Shown here: positions 15,897 to 24,200 of the stretch, piece after piece
Position numbering within the stretch: position 1 is the first letter of the stretch
Layout of the letters: the number at the start of each line of letters is the position of its first letter
NCBI GenBank assembly: GCA_903970555.1
Contig: CAJCJD010000116.1
Location: forward strand, 1-32,843
DNA length: 32,843 nucleotides
DNA from: Vulcanimicrobiota bacterium
Lineage (GTDB): Bacteria > Pseudomonadota > Gammaproteobacteria > Xanthomonadales > Rhodanobacteraceae
Direction of reading: 5' to 3'
Position numbers and translations under genes: made by a program
The notes under the pieces: model-generated
Seen by the model: only the letters and a program-made list of their open reading frames with translations
Told to the model about the DNA's origin: nothing
Database searches by the model: none

Positions 15897-15960
15897 ACAC
15901 CAATGTATGTACCGCTTGTACAAACAATGGTGTTCAAGGCGATGTACAAACAATGGTGTT
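15897..15960. repeat. Three copies of an 18-base motif at the DJ-1 truncation point
   Basis: TGTACAAACAATGGTGTT occurs at 15917-15934 and 15943-15960 as exact direct repeats 26 bases apart. An inverted, imperfect copy (15 of 17 matches) lies at 15897-15913. The central TGTAC-CGCTT-GTACA (15908-15922) is an operator-like palindrome of the kind TetR proteins bind. It could be a promoter/operator left by a lost gene or the end of a mobile element. Confidence 0.6.
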
Positions 15961-16345
15961 TGAGGGGTCAGAAGCGCGGAAGGGAGGCGTGGGCAATATT
16001 CTTACTGGCGAGGCAGGTAAAGCCCGTCAGCTTTCCGCAGCCACAGCCGTGTCTATTCCTAACCCAGGCCAACGTAGCAGGCGGACCTACCCGCGATAAC
16101 GCGCCCTAATCGCGACAAGGGACAAGTTCATTCCCTAACTGCATCATCTTTTGCGCAATATCCGCGTAACGATGTCGCATTTTTCAAAGTATCCGCGTAA
16201 CCACGTCATCTTTTGAGAGGTTGTCGTTCGATCTAAATCGGGAAATCGACCTATGTCATTGCATTTTATGCCGTTACTCAAAAGGTTCGATCTATGATAG
16301 AGCAACGCGGGGAGCGACGTCGGCGTAGGAAATCAAGTACTGGGC
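15961..16345. other. Non-coding region with iterated motifs
   Basis: 385 bases between the truncated DJ-1 gene and the stop of the next minus-strand gene. No frame resembles a known protein. It contains AGGGA-N9-TCCCT around 16120-16140 and the iterated CATCTTTT/TATCCGCGTAAC motifs listed separately. The content suggests an insertion-sequence scar. Confidence 0.45.
16145..16220. repeat. Iterated motif block, possible IS end
   Basis: A motif beginning CATCTTTT or CATTTTTC recurs at 16145, 16178 and 16207, and TATCCGCGTAAC recurs exactly at 16159-16170 and 16190-16201. Multiple spaced copies of a short motif at an edge are typical of the ends of IS21-type elements, which carry several transposase-binding repeats. 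No transposase gene is present, so only a fragment could remain. Function is inferred. Confidence 0.4.
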
Positions 16346-17296
16346 TCAGTGCGAACCCACGCTGGAGGAAGCCGCTGGCGTGGACGACTCGGCGGCTGCG
16401 CGCTTGGGCGTGTCGGCTGGACACCAGGTCTTGAGGCGCTTGCCTGCACGGAACAGATCGATGCATACACGCATTTCGGCTTGGAAGGCCAAGTCAGGCG
16501 TGTTTATCGGGCAACCATATGACAGCGGCTTGCCGTCGTTGTAGTCGGCGATGCAGGTCGACAGTGGCAATGGCTTGACCGGATGCGGGTCGCCGACCAG
16601 CGACGGCGACGGTAGATTGAGGCGCTCGTCGGCATCCTTCGGCGAAGGCGGTAACGGAGGCGCGCCGCACAGCAAGTTGGAAGCCGTACTGCGTTTGGCG
16701 GGATCGCACATGCTTTTGGCAATTGCCTGGATCGCATCGCCTATATGGCGACCCACCGCACCACCCGCTGTCTCGTTCGGCGGCGGAAAATATTTATCGA
16801 AGCGTGTGGGTTTGAAATGCACGTAGCTGTCGTGCTTCATGATCTGACGATCGTCCGCGGGCTTGGTCGGTTTGGCCTTGACACTTGTGTCCACCGGCGC
16901 GGGCGGTAACCGTATCGAGCCATCCATGGCGAACAAACTGGTGGCGCCCGGTGTGGCCACGGAGGACGCCGGCGCAGGTGCCACCTCATGATCTTGCATG
17001 ACCATCGCATCACGACGAGGCTTCTCGTACGACTCGGTGCGAACGTGTGGTGTCGTCGCGTGCTGCGACGACACCAATTCGGGCAGCGTGGGGGGCGCAG
17101 GCTGCGGCGCGGTCCGCCGCATGCTGGTGTCATCCTGTAAACGCACGATCAACACCTGATCGCTATCGACAGGTGCTGGCTGCATTGCAGACCACAGCAT
17201 TAGCGCGAACAGCATGTGCAGCGCCAATACCAAAGCCAGCACGAGCACCTGCGCCGGACGCGTCAACGCCGGCTGTCGCCACCACCTGTGACTCAA
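16346..17296 (-). CDS. Inner-membrane-anchored periplasmic protein of unknown function, TonB-like topology
   Basis: A 316-residue protein I cannot assign. A single hydrophobic helix (about 15-37, PAQVLVLALVLALHMLFALM) follows a short basic N-terminus, then a long Pro/Ala-rich stretch (about 60-170) and a C-terminal domain. This is the layout of TonB-like or other periplasm-spanning anchors, though no TonB C-terminal motif is visible. Six cysteines fall in three spaced pairs, CX12C, CX13C and CX13C, between about residues 205 and 300, suggesting three disulfides. The start is TTG at 17296 after GTGAGG; no upstream ATG or GTG is in frame, and the first internal ATG would remove half of the helix. 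It appears to be a single-gene unit. Confidence 0.7.
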   Translation of the reverse strand: MSHRWWRQPALTRPAQVLVLALVLALHMLFALMLWSAMQPAPVDSDQVLIVRLQDDTSMRRTAPQPAPPTLPELVSSQHATTPHVRTESYEKPRRDAMVMQDHEVAPAPASSVATPGATSLFAMDGSIRLPPAPVDTSVKAKPTKPADDRQIMKHDSYVHFKPTRFDKYFPPPNETAGGAVGRHIGDAIQAIAKSMCDPAKRSTASNLLCGAPPLPPSPKDADERLNLPSPSLVGDPHPVKPLPLSTCIADYNDGKPLSYGCPINTPDLAFQAEMRVCIDLFRAGKRLKTWCPADTPKRAAAESSTPAASSSVGSH

Positions 17297-17613
17297 GGCC
17301 TCACGCGTTTCGCTATTGGGTAACGCAAGGCCGCGCGCTCGCGCGCCCTCTCGTTGATGTCGGCCCTGCTCGGAATGTTTGATGGCACAGCCTCATTCAA
17401 GCCAATTACCCGCGCAAACTTACGCATATCGTCAGCGCGGGTGTTGTGGCTAATTGAGGTAGACACGTTCTTTTATCAAGGGTTCCCCTCATGGAAAGCG
17501 TAACGAGCAAACCGGCGCCGAGGGGGCTAGATGCGGTTTAGACGTGCGTTGCACGCCTCGGCTGCCGAGTTCTGAAATGGTTTACAGTTCGACAACCGAT
17601 CGAGCGAACGCGC
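17297..17613. other. Intergenic region upstream of the TonB-like-topology gene
   Basis: 317 bases between two minus-strand genes. I see no gene, no clear terminator for the SDR gene upstream of it, and no recognisable operator. The promoter of the gene starting at 17296 should lie here. Confidence 0.5.
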
Positions 17614-18363
17614 TTAACTGGCTTGCGCCATCCAAAGTTCGGCGTCGGCGCCCGCGGCAATGCGCATCGGTGCCGTTGGATCGATGGCCGCGCGCCAAAT
17701 AGCTTGTGCAACATCGGGCGCACGGGTGATCGGTACGGTTGTATCTTGAAAGCCGGCAAGAACGCGCTGAAATAGCGGCGCGTAAGCAGGATGATCCATG
17801 CCGTACAAGTGCTCGCGTGCATTGGCACCGAAGCGCGTTTCGGGTGAACGCCCCGGAAGTACCAATCGCACGCGCACGCCAAACGGTTCCACTTCCACGG
17901 CCAGCGATTCGGTGAATGCGTTTACCGCCGCTTTGCTCGCTCGATATACACCAACCAGCGGTAAGGGTCTGAGTGTGACTGTTGAAGTCACATTGATGAT
18001 TACACCCGCAGATCGTTCACGGAATTGCGGCAGCACGGCCTGGGTCATCGCCAATGTTCCAAGCGTGTTGGTCTCGAACAAAGCGCGCGCGGTTTCCAGC
18101 GGAGTCAGCTCCACGGGTATCGGCGCGCCAAACCCAGCATTATTCACCAGCACATCAATTGGCCCCGCATTGGATACCGCTTGAGCGACGCTGTCCGGAT
18201 TGGTGATATCGAGCGCCAACACGATTAGACGTTCAGAGCTGGGCAAAACGTCCGGCTGAGGCTTTCGCATGGTGGCTACGACGTTCCACCCACGGTCAAT
18301 GAATAGGCGCGCAGTCTCCAGACCAAAGCCGGACGAGCAGCCGGTAATGAGCACGGTGGGCAT
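17614..18363 (-). CDS. Short-chain dehydrogenase/reductase
   Basis: A 249-residue SDR. The cofactor motif GCSSGFG is at 8-14, ATMRKP after the second strand suggests NADP use, NNAG is at 74-77, and the catalytic residues are Ser127 (NVTS), Tyr140 and Lys144 (YRASK). The sequence resembles SDRs of the KR-like/retinol-dehydrogenase-related class with the GCSSGFG start. The frame opens 46 codons earlier, but ATG 18363 has GGAG before it and gives the normal family length. It is divergent from an AraC regulator whose start is 99 bases away, a common arrangement in which the AraC protein controls the oxidoreductase. Substrate unknown. Confidence 0.92.
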   Translation of the reverse strand: MPTVLITGCSSGFGLETARLFIDRGWNVVATMRKPQPDVLPSSERLIVLALDITNPDSVAQAVSNAGPIDVLVNNAGFGAPIPVELTPLETARALFETNTLGTLAMTQAVLPQFRERSAGVIINVTSTVTLRPLPLVGVYRASKAAVNAFTESLAVEVEPFGVRVRLVLPGRSPETRFGANAREHLYGMDHPAYAPLFQRVLAGFQDTTVPITRAPDVAQAIWRAAIDPTAPMRIAAGADAELWMAQAS

Positions 18364-18462
18364 GGTGAACTCCGTTTGGATGAGGGGAGACGCCCAAGAT
18401 AGGCTCTGGCGGCAAGACCTACTACAATCTAAAGTCCTGCATTCTTTCGCGAGAGTCCTTCT
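18364..18462. promoter_or_regulatory. Divergent promoter region, SDR / AraC
   Basis: 99 bases between divergent start codons must hold both promoters. No strong dyad is visible by eye. AraC proteins usually bind direct repeats, which are hard to call in so short a region. Confidence 0.4.
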
Positions 18463-19362
18463 GTGGTCGATCCCCTGGCTGAAGTGGTCGTGCTGCTGCA
18501 ACCGGTAGCGCGCTTCTCCAAACTGGTTGAGGGCGCCGGTGCATGGCGGATTCGTCGCTCCAATATTGGCGAGCCGTTTTACTGCGCCCTACTGGAAGGC
18601 CAATGCCAACTTACGGTGGAAGGGCACACCGCGATGACGCTGGAAGCGGACGATTTCGTCTTGGTTCCAGCAATGCATAGTCTGGTGAGTGAAAGCTTGG
18701 AGCCGCCCAAAGGCGACGCGTCGGAAACGCCTATCGAGAAAAGCGACGGCCATTTCCGCGTTGGGCGGCAAGATGGGGCAGCCGACGTTCGCATGCGCAT
18801 AGGGCATTGCAGCTTCGGTTCGCCAGATGCAGAGCTTCTCGTGCAACTCCTTCCACGGGTGATTCACGTTCGCGGTGAGAGGCGTTTAGCGACATTGGTG
18901 CAGTTGGTCGGCGAGGAAACGCGTGCGGAACGCATGGCGCGGGAATTAGTTCTTGAACGTCTACTTGAAGTGCTTTTGATCGAGGCGCTTCGCTGCAGCG
19001 CCGGTATATCGACAGCGCCGGGCCTTGCGCGCGGTTTAGCCGATGAGCGATTGGCGTATGCATTGCGTGCCTTCCATGCGCGTCCAAATCATCCTTGGAC
19101 GATTATCGAGCTTGCTAGCGAAGCTGCGCTTTCGCGTTCCGCCTTTTTTTCGCGTTTCAGTCGAACCGTGGGCCTTGCACCCATGGAATACGTACTGGCT
19201 TGGCGCATGGCACTCGCCAAGCGCCTATTGCGCGATGACAATCTCGGCATCGCCCAGATTGCCGAACGCGTTGGTTATAGCTCAGCCAGTACGTTTAGCG
19301 TTGCGTTTACCCGTCAAGTTGGGACGTCGCCAGCTCGATATGGACGTGTTGTGACGACCTGA
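18463..19362 (+). CDS. AraC-family regulator with cupin sensor domain
   Basis: A 299-residue AraC regulator. The N-terminal half (about 1-180) has the cupin-type pattern of this subgroup: FYCALLEGQCQLTVEGHTAM, DDFVLVPA, then LLVQLLPRVIHVRGE. The C-terminal double helix-turn-helix (about 195-295) contains WTIIELASEAALSRSAFFSR and IAQIAERVGYSSASTFSVAF, then GTSPARYG. The start is GTG at 18463 after GAGAG. The divergent SDR gene at 18363 is its likely target; in this subgroup the regulator often activates a neighbouring oxidoreductase gene in response to small organic compounds. The effector is not evident. Confidence 0.92.
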   Translation: MVDPLAEVVVLLQPVARFSKLVEGAGAWRIRRSNIGEPFYCALLEGQCQLTVEGHTAMTLEADDFVLVPAMHSLVSESLEPPKGDASETPIEKSDGHFRVGRQDGAADVRMRIGHCSFGSPDAELLVQLLPRVIHVRGERRLATLVQLVGEETRAERMARELVLERLLEVLLIEALRCSAGISTAPGLARGLADERLAYALRAFHARPNHPWTIIELASEAALSRSAFFSRFSRTVGLAPMEYVLAWRMALAKRLLRDDNLGIAQIAERVGYSSASTFSVAFTRQVGTSPARYGRVVTT

Positions 19363-19467
19363 GTAGCGCGTCGAACGTTGCTGAGATGGCTATTTTTACT
19401 TCGTAGTTATATAAATCGATGCCCGCTTCGGGGCGAAAGCCGACATTTGAAGAATGACTACAGCCTC

Positions 19468-19491
19468 TCACGATAACCCCTCTAATCGTGA
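19468..19491. terminator. Inverted repeat between convergent AraC and TpsB genes
   Basis: TCACGAT-N10-ATCGTGA, a perfect 7-bp dyad 45 bases beyond the TpsB stop and about 105 beyond the AraC stop. The location between convergent genes fits a shared terminator, but there is no T-run and the loop is long, so this is weak. Confidence 0.3.
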
Positions 19492-19536
19492 TAGTTGTGG
19501 GAACTGTGTCGAAGCTGCATTCTTCCCTGCCCTTGC

Positions 19537-21237
19537 TCAGTAAAACCCCTTTTGCACCTGGAACCAAAACCGCGCCGCTGTGCTGACATGTGGGCCAGCC
19601 AGCGCGGGCTTGTTACCAATGGGCGCGGCAACACTTGTACTGACCAGCCAATCGTGCGGAGCGGCCCAATGCAAACCTAAGCCCGCGCTATTCAGCCGCG
19701 CGCTATTGGGTCCGGGAAAGAAGGTCGTCTTGTAAGCCTGGATGTGCCCGCTGTCGACAAATGCCGAAGCCTGCCAAGGGCCGGGAAGCATCGCGATGGT
19801 CAGATCGTGACGGAACTCGATTGTTGCCAGATTCCCTTCAGCGCCGGAAACCAAACCAACGTCATAACCACGTACGGTATTGGGGCCGCCGAGATAGAAC
19901 TGTTCTGACGTATCCAGATTCTTGTTCGCCAACTGACCTGAAAAACCAAAATAAAACGCGTTGCCCGTATTCAGTTGCTGTAGACGCGACACGGAGTAAT
20001 CGAACTTGGTGAAGCTACCCGCCGTGCGCGCACCGAAGTAGTCGGAGAACAAAGTCTGGAAATTGTCCAGATAGAGACGGCCATATGCACCGCTAATATT
20101 GAAGTTGGTGACACCGGTTGCATCGCGCTGATCGCCTGCGACCGTAGCAACCCAGCTGTTGGAATGGCGATCGGTTTCGATACCGGCGATGTCGATGTCG
20201 TCGTACAACCGCTTGTGATCGAACTCGATCTGCGCGTAAAGGTTCCCTGCGGTATTGCGGATAAACGGTTGCGAGAGATTGATGCTCTGCGTGGTGGCGG
20301 TGCCGTGCGCTTGCAGATCGGAGAGGTCATTGCCTAGCTTGTAATCGAGACCGGTCAGGCCCAGGCCCAGCGTGGTGCCCTGCCCGTTCAGCAGATAGCG
20401 GTAGCCGATGTGACCGTAATTCATGTCCGCGCCGGAACTGACCGCGCTAACATCGAGCAGATCGCCTTGGTGAAACAAGCCGTTGACATCGAAGGTGCCG
20501 GAAAAGCGTACGCGGTTGGTATACGAATTACCGTAATCATCCATGCCCAGCGTACCGGTGTAACGCGGTGCCGAGGTGACGTTCACCAGCAGATCGGAAG
20601 TGCCTTCCGTGTCACCTGGACGCATCACGGAATTGACCAGCGCCCCGGGAACATCCGACAACAACAGCAGGCTGCGCTCAAGGCCGTATTCGCTCACCGG
20701 ATCTCCGGACTGCAGTGGTGACAAGGTGGCGCTGAGCGGATAGTGACCAACCGCACTTTGATTTTGCAGCACCACTTTGCCGTAACGCGCCTCGATCACC
20801 GCGATGCGCACCACGCCGTCATGCAAGGTCTGCGCTGGCACATAAGCGGTAGCTAGCGGATAGCCGTGGTCGTGATAGTAGTTACTGATTTTTTCCGCCA
20901 GATCGTCCAGATCGTTGAGACTTAGCTCATGTCCCTCGCCGGAAGCCACCAATGCATGCAGGGCATCGACAGGCAGCAGCTGATTGCCGCTGATCTGAAT
21001 GCTATGCACGTAGAACTTGCTGTTGTCTTGCGAACGCTGAGCTTTCTGTTTCTGGATGTTCAGATCCAGATCGGATGACGGTTGCTGCGGTGATGGCTGC
21101 ATCTGTTGCAACAACTGGCCGCTGTTGGTTTGAGGCGGTGTGACGCGCGTTTGCGCGTGCACAGCCGGTATGCATAAGGCAAGCGCCGAGCAAAGCAAAG
21201 AAAGACGCAGGGTGGCCGTATATGGCTCAGTTTTCAT
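19537..21237 (-). CDS. TpsB outer-membrane transporter (ShlB/FhaC/HecB family)
   Basis: A 566-residue two-partner-secretion pore that moves its TpsA partner across the outer membrane. A signal peptide (1-28, ending AVHAQ) is followed by a Gln/Pro-rich linker, a POTRA domain from about 75 (FYVHSIQISGNQLLPVDALH) and a second one near 150-220. The rest is a 16-strand-type beta-barrel with the hallmark VRGY at 455-458, which lies in the channel-plugging loop, and a C-terminal aromatic-ended strand (VQKGFY). The frame opens eight codons earlier, but ATG 21237 overlaps the TpsA stop as ATGA, indicating translational coupling with TpsA upstream. Family assignment is firm. Confidence 0.95.
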   Translation of the reverse strand: MKTEPYTATLRLSLLCSALALCIPAVHAQTRVTPPQTNSGQLLQQMQPSPQQPSSDLDLNIQKQKAQRSQDNSKFYVHSIQISGNQLLPVDALHALVASGEGHELSLNDLDDLAEKISNYYHDHGYPLATAYVPAQTLHDGVVRIAVIEARYGKVVLQNQSAVGHYPLSATLSPLQSGDPVSEYGLERSLLLLSDVPGALVNSVMRPGDTEGTSDLLVNVTSAPRYTGTLGMDDYGNSYTNRVRFSGTFDVNGLFHQGDLLDVSAVSSGADMNYGHIGYRYLLNGQGTTLGLGLTGLDYKLGNDLSDLQAHGTATTQSINLSQPFIRNTAGNLYAQIEFDHKRLYDDIDIAGIETDRHSNSWVATVAGDQRDATGVTNFNISGAYGRLYLDNFQTLFSDYFGARTAGSFTKFDYSVSRLQQLNTGNAFYFGFSGQLANKNLDTSEQFYLGGPNTVRGYDVGLVSGAEGNLATIEFRHDLTIAMLPGPWQASAFVDSGHIQAYKTTFFPGPNSARLNSAGLGLHWAAPHDWLVSTSVAAPIGNKPALAGPHVSTAARFWFQVQKGFY

Positions 21238-24200
21238 GGATTCACCGGGACAGTAAGACAACTTGGCGTGGCACAGCTTGGTGTGATCGATCGCGGCAAT
21301 GCATCCGAGGGCAGACGCACACCGCCGTTCTGCAGTTGCAAGGCGAGGCCAGAATGGAAGTCGACGCGAGCGCGGTTGCGTTCGATCGGGCGATGACGCA
21401 ACTGCTGGTTGCCGCTATAGACGCCAACCGTATCCATGTCGGCCAAACCATATGGCGTAGCAATCGGCGACGGGTGCAAGCCTCCCTGCAACTGCGCGAT
21501 CCAACTGCCCTGCACACCGCTTCCGCTGAAGCCCGCGCCGGTGATGTCGGCCGTGGTGGTGGTGATCGGATCGGTAATCAAGTAATCGGCAGCATCCGCG
21601 CCGGTCGCCGTGATGCCGCTGACGGTGACGGTTTTGCCATTGCCAACATAAGGACTGCCGAAGATGGCCAAGCCATCCGCGAAGCTCAGCACATCGCCCG
21701 GCAACACGCCGTTGGACGTGAGCGACACCACATCCCCCACCTGCCCGTTGTACATGCGGTTGGTGCCGGTAGCAGTGACCACAATCGGCAGTGGGGTGAT
21801 GCTCACCCAGTCGGTGCCGCCGGTTAGCGTGTAGTTGCTGCCCAGGCCGGAGCCGTTGCCCAACACCAGCGAACCGGTGCTGGCGAAGGCAAGCTGTGTA
21901 CCCACGTCCTTGCTCGTAAGCACGCCGGAGCCATTGAGCGTCACCGTTTCGCCGTTGACGCCGGTCAGCACGCCGTTGTTGCCGAACAGGCTGGCGTTCG
22001 CGTCGGTGCCCCCGTCATAGACACGCGTACCGGTGAGGTTGAGCACGTACGGCGTGATCGTTGCGCTCGTAGTGGCCGTGGTGTTGAAGGTGTAATCGCC
22101 TGCATCGGCGCCGGTTGCGGTAATGCCGCTGACGGCGATCGACACGTTGCTGCCGGCGTTGGGCGAACCGAAGTTGGCCGCGCCGTCATGGAAGTTCACC
22201 GTGTCGCCCGGCAGCACGCCATTGCTGGCCAGCGTCACGCCGGCGGTGGTGGCGCCGTCGTAGGTTTTGCTCTGGCCGGCAGCACCGACGTTGATGGCGA
22301 GCGGCGTGATGGTGACCCAATCGGTGCCGCCAGTCAGCGTGTAATTGCCACCCAGCGCCGACCCATTGCCGGTGAGCGTGTAGCCACTTAGGCCGTTGCT
22401 GGCGAAGGGCAGCTGTTGACCGACATTTTTGCTGGACAGCACGCCGGAGCCGCTGAGCGTCACCGTTTCGCCATTCACGCCGGTCAGCACACCGTTATTG
22501 CCGAACAGGCTGCTGTCGGCGCCGGTAGTGCCGTCGTACACGCGCGTGCCGGTGAGATTCAACACGTATGGCGTGATCGCCAAGGTGTCGTTGCCGCCGG
22601 TCAGCGTGTAGTTGCTGGCCGAGCCTGAGCCACTGTTCAGTGCCAGCGTACCAGCGTTGAAGTTGCCACCCGTGTAGCTACCAACGTTCGCGCTCGTTAC
22701 GGTGCCGGCGCCGGTCAACGCGAGCGTTTCACCGTTCACGCCGGTGCTGATCACGCCGTTGTTGCCGAAGGTGCTGGCATCGGCATCGGTGTTGCCGTCG
22801 TACACGCGTGTGCCGCTCAGATTGATCACGGCCTTGTTGATGGTCAGCGCGTCGGTGCCGCCGATCAGCGTGTAGTTGCCGGCCTGGGCAGAACCGTTGC
22901 CGGTCAGTGTCAGCGTATTGAGGTTGAAGCCTTGCGAGCCCGTGCTCGAACCGATGCCCGTATAGGGCGTCGCACTCGCATTCGCACTCGATACCGTGCC
23001 CGAACCGCCGAGCGTTAGCGTTTCACCGTTCACGCCAGTCAGCACGCCGTTGTTACCGAACAGGCTGCCGTTGGCGCTGGTGCTGCCGTCATAGGCGCGC
23101 GAACCGGTGAGGCTAAGCACGTACGGTGTGATCGCCAAAGTGTCGCTGCCGCCGGTCAGTGTGTAGTTGCTGGCCAAGCCCGTGCCGTCGGTCAGCCCCA
23201 ACGTGCCAGTGCTGAAGTTGGCACCGGTGTAGTTGCCCACGTTCGCGCCGGCCACGGTACCCGCACCGGTTAGCGTGATGGTTTCGCCGTTCACGCCGGT
23301 GCTGATCACACCGTTGGTGCCGAAGGAGCTGGCACCAGCGTCGGTGCCGCCGTCGTACACGCGCGTGCCGCTGAGATTGACCACCGCCTTGTTGATGGTC
23401 AGCGTGTCGGTGCCGCCGATCAGTGTGTAATTGCTAGCTTGGGTTGCGCCATTGCCGGTCAGCGTTAGCGTATTGAGGTTGAAGCCTTGCGAACCAGTGG
23501 TCGAGCCGATGCCCGTGTAGGGCGTCGCACTCGCATTCGCGCTGGATGCTGTGCCCGAACCGCTCAGCGTGAGCGTTTCGCCGTTCACACCGGTCAGTAC
23601 GCCGTTGTTGCCGAACAGGTTGGCATTGCCGCCTGTGGTACCGTCATAGGCGCGCGCGCCGCTGAGATCGAGGATGTACGGCGTGATAGCCAAGCTATCG
23701 GTACCACCGACCAGCGTGTAGTTACTGGCCAAGCCTGTGCCGTTGGTCAACCCCAGCGTACCGGCGTTGAAGTTGCCGCCCGTGTAGTTGCCTACGTTCG
23801 CGCCCGTCACCGTGCCTGCGCCGGTCAGCGTGAGCGTTTCGCCGTTCACGCCAGTGCTGATCACGCCGTGGGCGCCGAAGGCGCTGGCGCCGGCATCGAG
23901 GCCGCCGTCGTACTCGCGCGTACCGGCGAGGTTGACTATGGCGGGAGTGATCAACAGCGTGTCGGTACCACCGATCAACGTGTAGTTGCCGGCCAGACCT
24001 GTGCCATTGCCCAACTGCAACGTGTTGAGGTTGAACCCTTGCGAGCCTGTCGTCGAACCGGTGCCCATATAGGCAATCGCGCTGGCATTCGCGCTCGATA
24101 CCGTGCCCGAACCGCTGAGCGTGAGCGTTTCGCCATTTAAGCCGATCAGCACGCCGCCGCCGAACAGGCTCGCGTTGGCGCCAGTGGTGCCGTCGTACGC

